Assembly (NCBI GenBank): GCA_004565275.1
Contig: SDOX01000005.1
Coordinates: 356,051-420,050 of the forward strand
DNA: 64,000 nucleotides
Direction of reading: 5' to 3'
Source: Nannochloropsis salina CCMP1776
Lineage: Eukaryota; Sar; Eustigmatophyceae; Eustigmatales; Monodopsidaceae
How positions within the stretch are numbered: the stretch's first letter is position 1; every line of letters begins with the position of its first letter. Positions 54,875-64,000 of the stretch are shown here, piece by piece. A model generated the notes under the pieces. That model saw only the letters and a program-made list of their open reading frames with translations. It ran no database searches and had not been told where the DNA came from. The position numbers were made by a program, and so were the translations under genes.

Positions 54875-55597
54875 TTACTTTCTTATCACTCCAGGGCCTG
54901 CACTTGTGCATTTAAAAGGAATTGAAAGGAGTGAAAATAAGCGATAGCGGTGACCGCCGCGAAGCAAAGGCGGACGATTTACCCAAAATTCGTGACCCTG
55001 TTCTCGGAACCTCCACCACCCTCGTTCATGAAGGCAACCGTCACCATGCATATAATGTGTACAGGTATCAACAGCACGGACGAGGTATAATTTGAGCTGT
55101 GGAGGCGTCAGAAAGGACTTGACTTTCATTGTGTCGCAACACCGCCCCGTGACTGCCTCCCCCCAAAAGCTTCCATGACCTCATATCGCCGTCTCTTCAC
55201 AACCTTTTTAAACTCATACGAGTACCTTACGATTGCACACCACGGAACAGTATCATATGCCTTCTCCCTATCAACCACCTCGCTGGGCGCCTCCTCGCAA
55301 GCACGGCCTGCAAACCCCTTTTTCCAGAGATCAGCTGGGCGCAATGATTTTATATCCCCTCCTCACAATGGTACGCGTGCACATAAGGATGGGGTAGTCA
55401 AAAGGCACAAATAGAAAGGAAAGAATATGAAGTAGCAAAAGAGGTGTACTAGAGATATGGTTATCAAGGGATATGCCGTGTGTGTCAAGAATCCTCTGGA
55501 CCAAGTTTGAAGCTAGAAGAGGACCATCGCGTGTGGGAATGTGGCGCGCATAAGGGCGCGTCCATTTCTCTCCGGGAGGCTGTGTATTTTCTTTCAC
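54875..55597 (-). CDS. Candidate three-exon gene, unrecognised
   Basis: Three minus-strand pieces join with matching phases: 55597-55450 (phase 1), 55307-55231 (phase 0) and 55096-54875. The introns would be 142 and 134 bp, exactly the usual size here, with donors GTACAC and GTAAGG and acceptors TTTGCAG and CCACAG. The product is about 148 residues: a hydrophilic start (GEKWTRPYARHIPTRDGPLL), a middle exon reading RACEEAPSEVVDREKAYDTV then PWCAI, and a His/Cys/Trp-rich end (HYMHGDGCLHERGWWRF). No family is recognised. Its start is only 28 bp from the divergent DHHC start, which is tight and lowers my confidence. The last exon may contain another intron. Confidence 0.35.
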
Positions 55598-55625
55598 CTC
55601 TCCAGCGCATAAACGCCTGACGAGG

Positions 55626-56812
55626 ATGTCTGTTCATTGGTCCGTTCCTCCCCTCATTCCCAATGGTTCCTGTACACTTTCCTCGACACGCCCCGTCCCT
55701 CTGGTACGGCAGGCCTTCTACCTTATTGCCGCTTTCTACCTCCCCGACGACTACCTAGCGCTGGTCATGGCCACATACACGGCCCTGGTGCTAATATCAG
55801 TCTTTTGCTGGGCCTACATCTCTCTCACCGACCCCAGTAAGCCGGGAGGGATCCCCTGCCGGTGCATGGCTTACACACAAGCGCACTCCCGGTACTGTGC
55901 TTCCTGCCGAAAATCGGTTCCCGGACTCGACCACCACTGCCTATGGCTTAACACCTGTATCGGTGCACGGTACGGCTGCAGTGAGGGCAGAGGAAAGCGC
56001 CGGGGAAGCATGTGGGTGAGCGGGGCCTGGGTCCTTCGTTCGCCTTTCTGATCCACCCTTTTCGACCCCCTTCCCCCTTCCCCCGCAGGAACTACTTTTT
56101 CTTCTTCCTCCTCTCTTTGGCCGGCACCCTCCAGTTTGCGCTCCAGAGCCTGATCAGCATCCTTCTCCTCACCCACTGGCTCAACACCACCGAAGAAGTA
56201 CCCGCCATGGTCCAACGTACCTTGGGCCGGGCAGTCACATACCAGGCAATCCTCATCATCCACACGGCCATGTCCGGCATTGCCCTGCTCTCCTTCGCCT
56301 CCCTGTGCGTCTTCCACGGCTACCTGTTGACAAGGGGCCTGGGCACGTACGACTGGATACTCCGACAGCGCGTGCCTTCCTCCGCCTCGTCGGGGACCTC
56401 CTGGGAGAGAGGAAGACGGACTGTCCCGGCCCCGGGGGGAAGGATGGCGAGGCAGGGCTCTGTGGTGGTGGTAGGCTCCACAGAGCATGCGGATCGAAAT
56501 GGAAGTCAGGGCACGGACACGGGGAATGACAACCGTCCGGATTCGGCATCAGCGGCCGGGCCGGTGGGCACAAGCGGCTCGCACCAGCGTGCCGCCCCAA
56601 CGTTGAGCTCACAAGAAGAGTACGTGGGGACGAATGTTCCTGCTCCGCCGTCTGAGGGGGCCACGTCGACCAAGGAAGAGAACGCAAGAGGTACAGACGT
56701 CGATGGAGCGATTGTGGTGGATATGGAAGGGATGGCGGTGGAGAAGGGCCTACGGAATGGAGAAACGGGAAGTCAAGCAGGCGGTGGGATACAAGGAAGA
56801 AGTGTAATTTGA
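55626..56812 (+). CDS. DHHC protein S-acyltransferase
   Basis: Second palmitoyltransferase of the window, without ankyrin repeats. Exons 55626-55969 and 56089-56812 join in phase 2 (119-bp intron), giving 355 residues. Two membrane helices (about 35-45 and 50-70) precede the cysteine-rich domain (CRCMAYTQAHSRYCASC) with the catalytic DHHC at Asp102-Cys105. Splicing makes NTCIGARNYFFFFLLSL, leading into two more helices (about 118-140 and 165-190). The last 130 residues are low-complexity Ser/Gly/Thr. The first half of the cysteine-rich domain is shortened compared with typical members. Localisation is not evident. Confidence 0.85.
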
Positions 56813-57320
56813 CGAGAAAGTGTGCAGATAGAGGGTTTGAGGAGCGCCTGTAAAATATATTTAGAAAAACAATGTATGTTGAGAAAGACCCTCCCTGGTC
56901 CTGGTCCTGGTCGTTTCAATGCTTCACCTTAATTGTAATTAATTGCTGTTTCGCTTACGTAGTGGAAAGACCATCTAATCAATGCAACTTTAAAGACATC
57001 TCCTCCCAGTTTTCAGCCCGTCAAAATGAGCAATACGAATAAAATCCTTAGAAATGACAGTTTTCAGCGACACAGTATTAATGCAGGCTGCCGGGGCGCT
57101 CCGTCTGCGACGAACGCCAGATTGTCTTTTTCACCAATTTACGGATTTAAAATGCACTCCCGATGAAAATGAAGCGCGTACTATCGGGACAGATCATGAG
57201 AAACATGACACAGCGCGCTCTCTGGCGTCAACGCCGGCCCGTGGTTTATTTCCTTCTCCACCAGGGTGCTTGCCCTCCCTCGCAGCAACCGAGAGTTGGC
57301 TTCGAACCAAAGCCATGGCA
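56813..57320. other. Convergent 3' intergenic region
   Basis: 3' flanks of the DHHC gene (+) and the small plastid protein (-). It contains a short ctggtc repeat near 56890-56910 and AT-rich DNA. Nothing else. Confidence 0.45.
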
Positions 57321-58088
57321 TCACTTCTGCTTCTGCTTAGCCTCTTCCGCACGCGCTTTGGCGATATAGGCGTCCTTGTCTTTCAAGTATTCGTCCACCT
57401 CCCGCTCAGCCTGCTCTTTCGAAATACCTTCGTGTGTGTGCACAAAACCAATCATAAACGAGATTTTAGCAGACATGAAGAGTAAACCCTGCCACCAACA
57501 AGAACATTTCCTGTGAAGACGTCTAATTTCGTCGCCGTACGTTCCGTTTGACTCACCTGTCTTTTCCATATACTTTACTACCATCGCATCCCGCTTTCCC
57601 GCCCACATTCCTTTCTTCGCATCACCCCAAGGCAATAGCTCGTTCAAAAATCTAGACCCCATTTCCATGAAGTCGAACCCTTCGCGAAGAACCGTCCGAG
57701 AACTGCGGGTCAGTGGCTAGGGTCGTAGGTCAGGAAGGAGAGGATAATTACCGGAATGCAAATTACTACTCCCTCATCACAGAGAATCATGAAGTCCTTC
57801 ATATTTCAAGCCCCGTGTATGATTGGGAGCGCTATGACACGAAATAGCTCACAATAAATGTCTTTGTTTTCTGTCAAAAAAGAATCCGTCAATGCTCGCA
57901 AGACGTACTACCCAATTACTCATCCTTGATGGATGTTAGACTTCAACCGTTCTGAAGGCGTCACTCCTGACAGTATGTTGTTCAGCATGCTACATTACCT
58001 GAGGGCGAAGTACAAATGCGTTGCCGCTGCTCATAAACAAGAAAACCCAAAGAGCAACCAATAGTTGGCAGGGTGCAGCAACCTTCAT
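57321..58088 (-). CDS. Small plastid-targeted protein, incompletely resolved exons
   Basis: Three exons are clear. The first, 58088-57999, reads MKVAAPCQLLVALWVFLFMS then SGNA|FVLRPQ, a textbook signal peptide with a Phe-led plastid transit peptide, ending at a GTAATG donor. An internal exon (about 57702-57557) reads SRTVLREGFDFMEMGSRFLN and ends YMEKT. The last, 57427-57321, reads ISKEQAEREVDEYLKDKDAY and joins the internal one in phase 1 across a 129-bp intron. The first and internal exons do not match in phase, so a small exon between 57703 and 57998 is missing from my model or the internal border is wrong. The mature part is helical and charged; the family is unrecognised. Confidence 0.55.
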
Positions 58089-58617
58089 GTTGAAAAGGAG
58101 GCAAGGCAAGAACGACGAAGCAAAAGCGGTTCTCTGAGGAAGCAGGGGGATAACGACAGGAAGGGATGAAGATGAGGGACAAGATTTCCAATGGCCTTCA
58201 CGGGACACCTGTGCAATAAACATGCCCAATCCATACTAATGCACCAAAGTGCCGAGATGCACCAAAGTGCCGTGTGCATCTCGGCACGGCTTCGAAACAA
58301 GGACCCTGCGCATCCAAGCAGAACAAAAGCCTCTTGCCTCCCGGCCCTCCTGCCAGTCCAGCAACGGCTGGGCCCATGTCCCTTGTTCTTCGCCTGCATT
58401 GGGAGGGGTCACAGCGTCTCCGTGGCCTTTAGAAATCACGAGAACCACCTACTGTCACAATGGCAGCAACCACAAGAGCATTCCAGGTTTATCTGCATGA
58501 GTTGCTTGCCAAATTGTTACAGCTATGTTTTTAAGTACTGCTGAACCTCCACGCTGCGCATGACGACATACACATACTCCTTCACTTCTCGCACGTCGCT
58601 TTACAGTGGGCAGCCTC
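58089..58617. promoter_or_regulatory. Divergent region with a perfect hairpin, upstream of the PPCS-lipase fusion
   Basis: About 530 bp between divergent starts. It contains the 13-bp perfect inverted repeat at 58249-58287, listed separately, and a polypyrimidine/TTTACAG string at about 58585-58606, which could be the acceptor of an unseen 5' exon for the fusion gene. Confidence 0.4.
58249..58287. repeat. 13-bp perfect inverted repeat with overlapping direct repeat
   Basis: Arms gtgccgagatgca (58249-58261) and tgcatctcggcac (58275-58287) are exact inverted copies around a 13-nt loop. The loop region also repeats gcaccaaagtgcc from 58241. It lies in the leader/promoter area upstream of the fusion gene. 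It could form a strong hairpin or bind a dimeric factor. Confidence 0.8.
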
Positions 58618-61600
58618 ATGTGGTTCACCAACTCCAGGGATCCCAGTCCTAACGATGATGCCTATATCGCTGCATTTTACAAGGAATTGGATGCTGCTGA
58701 AGGCCAAAATCAGGATGGGCGCATAGGTGACCGCCCCACCGCGGTAGCATCGATCACGGAGGGGCTTGCAGATGCGGCCCAGAGCATCCGTGCCTTCATC
58801 GAATTACAGCAACAGCAATGGATAGATTCGCCTTATCATACTAGTAGCACGGACGGCGTTGTCTCGCCTTCCTCAATCGGCAGTACACCTCCCATCCGCC
58901 TGGCTATTGTCACAAGCGGGTCTGTCCCTACACCTCTGGACACGGGCATGGTCAATTACCTCGACACTTTAGGATCCGGTAACCGTGCAGCAGCTTGTGC
59001 AGAAGCATTTCTCAAAGCAGGATACCACGTCTTATTTTTGTATCGGGAAGGCTCGCTGAGGCCGTATTCCCGTGTGCTTGCCAAGCGAATGAAGAAAGCT
59101 CAAACACTCACTGAGCAGGTGCGATTAAATGCGGAAGGGCACTTGGAAATGGTCTTGGACCCTACTGAGGAAATCTGCATGACAGAGATGATCGCCAGGT
59201 ACGAAGCCGTAAAGAGTCGATTGCTTGAGGTAACCTTCTCAGATTTATTTGGATACCTCTACCTCCTCCGAGAAGCTTGCCTGGCCGCATCGCCCCTCGG
59301 CCCCAGTGCTTTGCTTTTCCTGGCCGCAGGGCTCACAAAAATGTTCATCCCTCGACACGAGCTAAGGAAACCTTCGTCTGCTTTTCTTGATCAAGGGAAA
59401 GAGGCCCTCAAGCTTTCCCCCGTGCCTCACGTCATTCGAGCCGCCCGGCAAAGCTGGTGTCCGTTGGCCTTCCTGGTGGCTTTCAAACTCGAAAACGATA
59501 CTCTCACCCTTGTGGAGGGGGCGCACAGATTGCTGGAACGACACGGTTTGCACTTGGTCGTCGGCAATACCGTGAATGACCGGAACCGCCGCGTCCTGAT
59601 CGTTACCGCGCGCGACGAAACCAGACTGGTTTCGCCCAAGGAGAAGGAGCTGGAGCCGGGTATGGTTAAGGCTGTGATTCGGGCGCACAGACACTTCACT
59701 TTGGAACGGGAAGCGCTGAAGTCCAGTCGCTCGTTGCTTGGACTGTCCGCCAAATTCACCATGCTCCGAGAGAATAAGAGCCTGGTCGACGAAGACGCCT
59801 ACGGGAACAAGCAGGTGCCCTTCAAGGTCGGTCTTCACATCAAAGGGGATCGCCGCGCCCAGCACTCGCCCATTTATGAGCTCAAAGCGGTGTACACGAA
59901 CAAAGAGGCGTCGGCAAGGGCAAACTTGTGGCAGCGCGTCGTTGACGAGGAGGGTCTTCGGGGGGAGGGAAAGGCTGGCGCCGACGGAGAGCTGGTTGGT
60001 TGCAGGGACGACGCGTCTAAGGGGCCCGGGAGCAACGTGAGCAGCTCTCCAGCTCTCTCTGTAGAGGGTTCGCCCTCTGAGGAAGCCAAGCGAGGGCGTC
60101 GAAAAGAACTTCTCCTGACCTTTTCTCCCGCAGGTACGAACGGCACACCGCTCCCAATCCTGTGTGTCATCAGCATTATCGCCGTCCTGTCCCTCCTCTT
60201 TTCATCAACCCTCCACATCCGTCCGTTACTTCTCTGTTCCTTGTCTGCCACTTTTCATGGCAAGTTCTCTCTCGAGCGCCCCATATCGAGTCGCCCTCAT
60301 AGCATTCCCCGCGCATCCCTTCCGCGCCATCGACACCAGGCAACCCGGAGACAATTCTCAACCTTTGGGGCGACACCTACAAGGGATGGCTTGAGGATGA
60401 AGTCAAACGCATCGTCACTGCCGCGAAACACATCCCCCTGAGCACGTACCTGAAGATACTGGCTGCACCTGTGACCGCGGATTTCACGGACCTCGCTGAC
60501 CTGCTCTGTCGCCTCCGGGAGTCCATCGCCCAAGCCTGGGAGAAACGAGAACGGACTCAATTCATTCAGAGCTACAACAATTTGATGAGTCTGGCCTTTG
60601 ATCGGGGCCTGACGCCCGTGGAAGGGCTCATGGATGCACATGACCTGTTGGGTCGCCGGCGGGCATTGGAGGAGCAGGAGCGCATCAGAGGTTACTCTAC
60701 CCCAAGGTCCTCCTCTTCTGGGGCTAAGACGTTCCGTGCATCATGCCGCCTTTCTAGTACCGACTCGGACTATGACCACGGAGGAAGAGGAAACAGGCGG
60801 AGACGCATGGGAGGGGAGGGAGGGGTCAAGATAGTGAAACTTCACAAACCCGTCTTCCGCGGTCTCTCGATTGGGAGCATGCTCCACCAGCAACACCAAA
60901 CGTTCTTTTCTTGGAGAAGAAACAGCAGAAAGAGTTCGGGGTTGGACGAGCAAGGCAGGCAAGAACGTGGGAGCAGGCTGAGCCTGTCGAGAAACGGGCT
61001 ACCCGTTGCGGACGCGGACAGGGAGGAGGAGGAGTTGGTTGGGAAAGCAGGGACCGTGCGGGTGCACGCCACAGTAAAACGCTTCGCGGAAGACATGCTC
61101 TCGGAGGGCTTGCTGGATGATGTGTTGCAGTGTTTGGAAGCTGCCCCCGATTGCCGGCTGGTAATCACGGGCTACTCCCTGGGCGGGATGCTCTCTCAGC
61201 TTTTCTGCCTCTACCTAGGGGAGGCCCTGGTCCAACGGGGGATGTCCACCCAACAGGTGCTTATGATGGGGTTCGGAAGCCCCCGGGTCGGCGACGATGG
61301 TTTCAAAGCGCGTCTTCGTCTTCTCTACCCCCAGCAGAGCGCATTGATGAACGCGGTATACCCGCTCGATACCTTGCACGCCTTTCCCCCGGCCTCGGAG
61401 GGCTATGCCGACGCGGTGGTGAAAGTGTTCCTGCGACAGCCAGGCCAATTCGTGGGCCGGCGGACGCCCTCCCGCTCCACCCCTTTCGCCACACCATTGT
61501 CCTGGCTGCGGGTCTTCGACACCAAGGTCGACGAGATTGCCTCCAAGCACCGTCAAGAGGTTAGGGCGAGAGGGGCAACGGGGGAGACCCTGGTCGGATC

Positions 61601-62048
61601 CCGAGGAAGCGAGGACGAATGTGTCTTGTGCGCTTCGAACGCTCATACTACCCTCCGCCACCGCTGTCGAATCTGTACGGAACGAGGATCCCATCGCTCT
61701 GCCGATTGCCCCAACCGGGGCAAAGGTTGCAAGCTTTGCGGCCTGCCTGACCACCCGACAGGACAACATTTGTGCAGTGTCTGCAAGCTTCCCGGTCACC
61801 GGGGCCGTTATTGCCATGAATTACAAAGCGTCGGATGGGCCGAGTTGGCGGCTTTTGCTCTCTTCCACGATGCTTCCTACTATTCCCTGGCTACCGCTGC
61901 CGAAGATCCTGTCAGCTTGCGGCGCATGGCTCCCGTTCCGACCACTCCGCCTCGGCCCCCACGCTCCCATGCAGGTGCCACCAAAGCCCTCGGTGTCACT
62001 TTCCACGAAGATGATTTGAAGCAGCTCGAAACCACCAAAGACGCATGA
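58618..62048 (+). CDS. Fusion: PPCS-like domain + class-3 lipase-like domain + CCHC zinc knuckles
   Basis: Exons 58618-60133 and 60340-62048 join in phase 1 (donor CAG|GTACGA, 206-bp intron), giving about 1074 residues. Residues about 85-365 match eukaryotic phosphopantothenoylcysteine synthetase: AIVTSGSVPTPLDTGMVNYL, AEAFLKAGYHVLFLYR, SALLFLAAGLTKMFIP, AFKLENDTLTLVEGAHRLLE and VVGNTVNDRNRRVLIVTARD. Several usual residues differ (DTLGSG for DNFSSG; LTKMF for VSDFY), so activity is doubtful. Residues 370-505 are unassigned. The second exon has a lipase-3-like core: VRVHATVKRFAEDML, nucleophile Ser785 in GYSLGG, and MGFGSPRVGDDGF. The C-terminus (about 930-1000) has Cys/His knuckles such as CSVCKLPGHRGRYC. 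The upstream frame opens with GTG; ATG 58618 is the first Met. Two separate genes remain possible. Confidence 0.6.
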
Positions 62049-63140
62049 CACCCAATGTAGGCCGCGGCACATCTTGGAGGGCCGCATCGCAACACGTCTC
62101 AGATAACCTCCCTTCCATAGTTTTTACGTAAAGTGTAAGTTCTGGACCGCCCATTGAGAACATGGTTATGAGTAGAGAAAGAAGAGGATGTGTACATTCC
62201 AATTTTAACAAAGAAAATTATGTCGGAGTGAGAGCTTTTGTCTACACTTGTTGAGCTGGTGTTGTGTTTCATTAGACCTTGCCTTGATTCGTGTTACCAA
62301 GAGCTCGCAACGTTGCTAGATGTGTGGAAGGGTCTTTATTTTCCAGAAGGAGATCATAATGTGTTTCAAATACTAAAGCGGCCCGTAAATAGCTGTTAAT
62401 TGGTCATAATCTGTTTCAAATACTGAAGCGGCCCGTAAATAGCTGTTAATTGGTCTAAAAGCAAGGCTAAAGCTCAGCAAGCCAGTCATGACCACATCGC
62501 CACGCGACATTGCCAACTAGGCTAGGTCTCCATGTCAGCCTCAAATTTACTACCCTTGAACACTTTCACCCGATATGCTTCCATGCTGTCACAAATCAGC
62601 CCTCTCGTCTGTTTGTCCTGCCTGTTGTTCCTGAATGGAACGAGCTCGTTTCGTTGTTCTTTAAACACACGTCCAACGCCCGCAAGTACCCCAATGCTTC
62701 AATTCACCATTTTCCAATGAAGCACGCTGTGTCTCATACATGGAACACAAGCTAGCTTGTCCAAGCGAACAACGTTCGCTTCATGACAATTTGTGGTTTA
62801 GTCAGGCCGATTTCAGCAGGCGCCTGATCGCCCCAGACGGACATCTCGGCCCTGTCGCTCGTGGGACTGGCTGGGAGCACCCGAGGAAATTATATACCGC
62901 GTCACTTTTGAAGGAAGTGGAAGAAGACTACGAACACTTTGCATGCGCATCCGTGTACATATTTACGCGTGTAAGCGGTGTCCGTTTCTCGTTTGTTGTT
63001 TGCTTATAGTTCGACGGCGGCCAAGTTGCCCTCCTCCTCCATCTCTTCAACCCGCTTCCTGCGCACTAACCTGCTTATCTCCCCTCTTCCTCCCTCCCTT
63101 CTTCCTCCTTTTACTTTTTGATGCACGACCGCAGGAAAGA
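62049..63140. other. 1.1-kb intergenic region with tandem repeat
   Basis: 3' flank of the fusion gene and promoter of phosphoglycerate dehydrogenase. It holds the 50-bp tandem duplication at 62354-62455. A plus frame at 62740-63009 has no features. Confidence 0.45.
62354..62455. repeat. 50-bp tandem direct repeat, two copies
   Basis: Copies starting at 62354 and 62404 (tcataatNtgtttcaaatac and on) repeat with a period of exactly 50 bp and only two mismatches across the unit. It is AT-rich and non-coding. A recent local duplication is the simplest reading. Confidence 0.9.
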
Positions 63141-64000
63141 ATGTTGTCTCGCGCTGTGACAGGCCTGCAGGCGTCGGGAAAGGCGGGAATCGTAACGGGG
63201 CGTCGCAACATCTCGCACACACAGGTAAAACGGAGGTGTGCGCTGACATGCGGTTGCTGTATGTCCGTCTGCTGCTCTCAAATATCTGTAGATGCTCCAC
63301 TCTTCCGCATTCAATGTTTTGTTTCACATCTCTCAAAGAAGTGTTATAATAATGAGACATCTCTGTCGCATGTGCACAGGCGCGGTTGGCCAAGATTCTG
63401 TTGAGCGACGCCACAGATAAAATATGCGCGGAGCAATTTAAAGCCCGTGGGCATGATGTGGACAGCAAACCTGGCTTGAGCAAGGAGGAGCTGAAACAAA
63501 TCATTGGACAGTACGATGGTGAGTTTGTGCGTTTGGATCAGAGGAGTGTCGTCCCAGGGGTTGGGGGCGACGAAATTTATGAGCTAGGGGAAAATGTCCG
63601 CCACACTTTCAGGACCCTAAAAATATCCGTCCGCACTTGGCTGTGTTGTAGCAATGCCTGCTCCAATCTCAGTCACATTGTCATCGCGATTGGGGACAAT
63701 GGCCTACGCGTCACTTTTACCATCGAGTGATTCACGGGTCTTGTTGACGATGTAAATGCGTACATGGACGTATATCCTAATTTCTATCCGCCTCTCCTAC
63801 GAACAGGTCTTGTCGTGCGCTCGGCGACGAAGGTCACCAAGGACATTCTCGCTGCTGCAACCAACCTGAAGGTCGTGGGTCGGGCAGGTACAGGCGTCGA
63901 CAACATTGACACGCCCGCTGCCACCATGCAAGGGGTGCTCGTCGTGAATACACCGGGAGGCAACACCATCTCCACGGCCGAGTTGACCTTCACGCACATG
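63141..64000 (+). CDS. serA: D-3-phosphoglycerate dehydrogenase, N-terminal part (runs off the window)
   Basis: First enzyme of the phosphorylated serine pathway, oxidising 3-phosphoglycerate to 3-phosphohydroxypyruvate. Exons 63141-63224, 63380-63518 and 63807 onward join in phases 0 and 1 (introns 155 and 288 bp). The protein begins with a basic, Ser-rich organelle presequence ([20 protein letters not shown]) without a signal peptide, so a mitochondrial location is more likely than plastid. The catalytic domain starts [17 protein letters not shown], then [35 protein letters not shown] and [15 protein letters not shown], all standard for the D-isomer 2-hydroxyacid dehydrogenase family, PGDH branch. 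The NAD-binding domain and C-terminus lie beyond the window edge. Confidence 0.93.

Noticed and set aside
55126-55344. DREKAYDTVPW on the minus strand resembles motif A of LINE reverse transcriptases
   Set aside because: The match is only about ten residues, no other reverse-transcriptase block or repeat ends are nearby, and the segment fits better as the middle exon of a phase-matched host gene.
60134-60441. Continuation of the PPCS-like frame through a hydrophobic Leu/Ser-rich stretch
   Set aside because: It reads a C/T-rich intron; the donor CAG|GTACGA and acceptor ACACCAG restore the lipase frame in phase.
1-64000. tRNA, rRNA, CRISPR or operon structure
   Set aside because: By eye I found no cloverleaf with A and B boxes, no rRNA core sequence and no spaced repeats; intron-bearing genes on alternating strands rule out a bacterial operon layout. 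A covariance-model scan would be decisive for tRNAs.

Overview
This is a gene-dense stretch of nuclear DNA from a eukaryotic alga. Genes carry short GT-AG introns, nearly all of the resolved ones 112-373 bp. At least six predicted proteins begin with a signal peptide followed at once by a phenylalanine at the presumed cleavage point. That is the bipartite plastid-import signal of algae with a red-derived complex plastid. This signal, the compact layout, a mitochondrial HslV, a fused alpha-beta transhydrogenase and a GT60 glycosyltransferase point to a photosynthetic stramenopile, most like the eustigmatophyte Nannochloropsis. The species assignment is inference.

Layout. 0.7-8.6 kb: microsomal cytochrome P450 (+), plastid SET-domain methyltransferase (-), UDP-sugar pyrophosphorylase (+), secreted 2-oxoglutarate/Fe(II) oxygenase (-). 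9-21 kb: plastid RlmN (-), mitochondrial HslV (+), ankyrin-DHHC S-acyltransferase (+), small cysteine-rich plastid protein (-), PAPS-transporter-like SLC35B (-), plastid DUF4336 protein (+), ubiquitin-like four-helix membrane protein (-). 21-23.5 kb is gene-poor. 23.5-31 kb: Raptor of TORC1 (+) and a plasma-membrane-type Qa-SNARE (+). 31-44.4 kb: plastid aminopeptidase P (-), GT60 GlcNAc-transferase (+), proton-translocating transhydrogenase (-), plastid alpha/beta hydrolase (-). 45-64 kb: unknown Cys-cluster/ankyrin protein, ArfGAP1, ER DnaJ, a candidate unknown gene, a second DHHC enzyme, a small plastid protein, a very unusual PPCS-lipase-zinc-knuckle fusion, and the start of phosphoglycerate dehydrogenase.

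The genes are housekeeping and trafficking functions rather than a cluster or mobile island. Themes recur: secretory-pathway glycosylation and sulfation (UDP-sugar synthesis, prolyl-hydroxylase-like oxygenase, GT60, PAPS transport), membrane traffic (syntaxin, ArfGAP, two S-acyltransferases) and plastid maintenance. Most neighbours are divergent or convergent, with roughly 160-700 bp between them.

The best candidate for something undescribed is the single reading path at 58618-62048. It joins a divergent phosphopantothenoylcysteine-synthetase-like domain to a class-3 lipase-like domain and CCHC zinc knuckles. Splice sites were placed by eye, by matching reading phase across GT/AG pairs, so exon borders are predictions. 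I saw no rRNA, tRNA, CRISPR array, or intact transposon.
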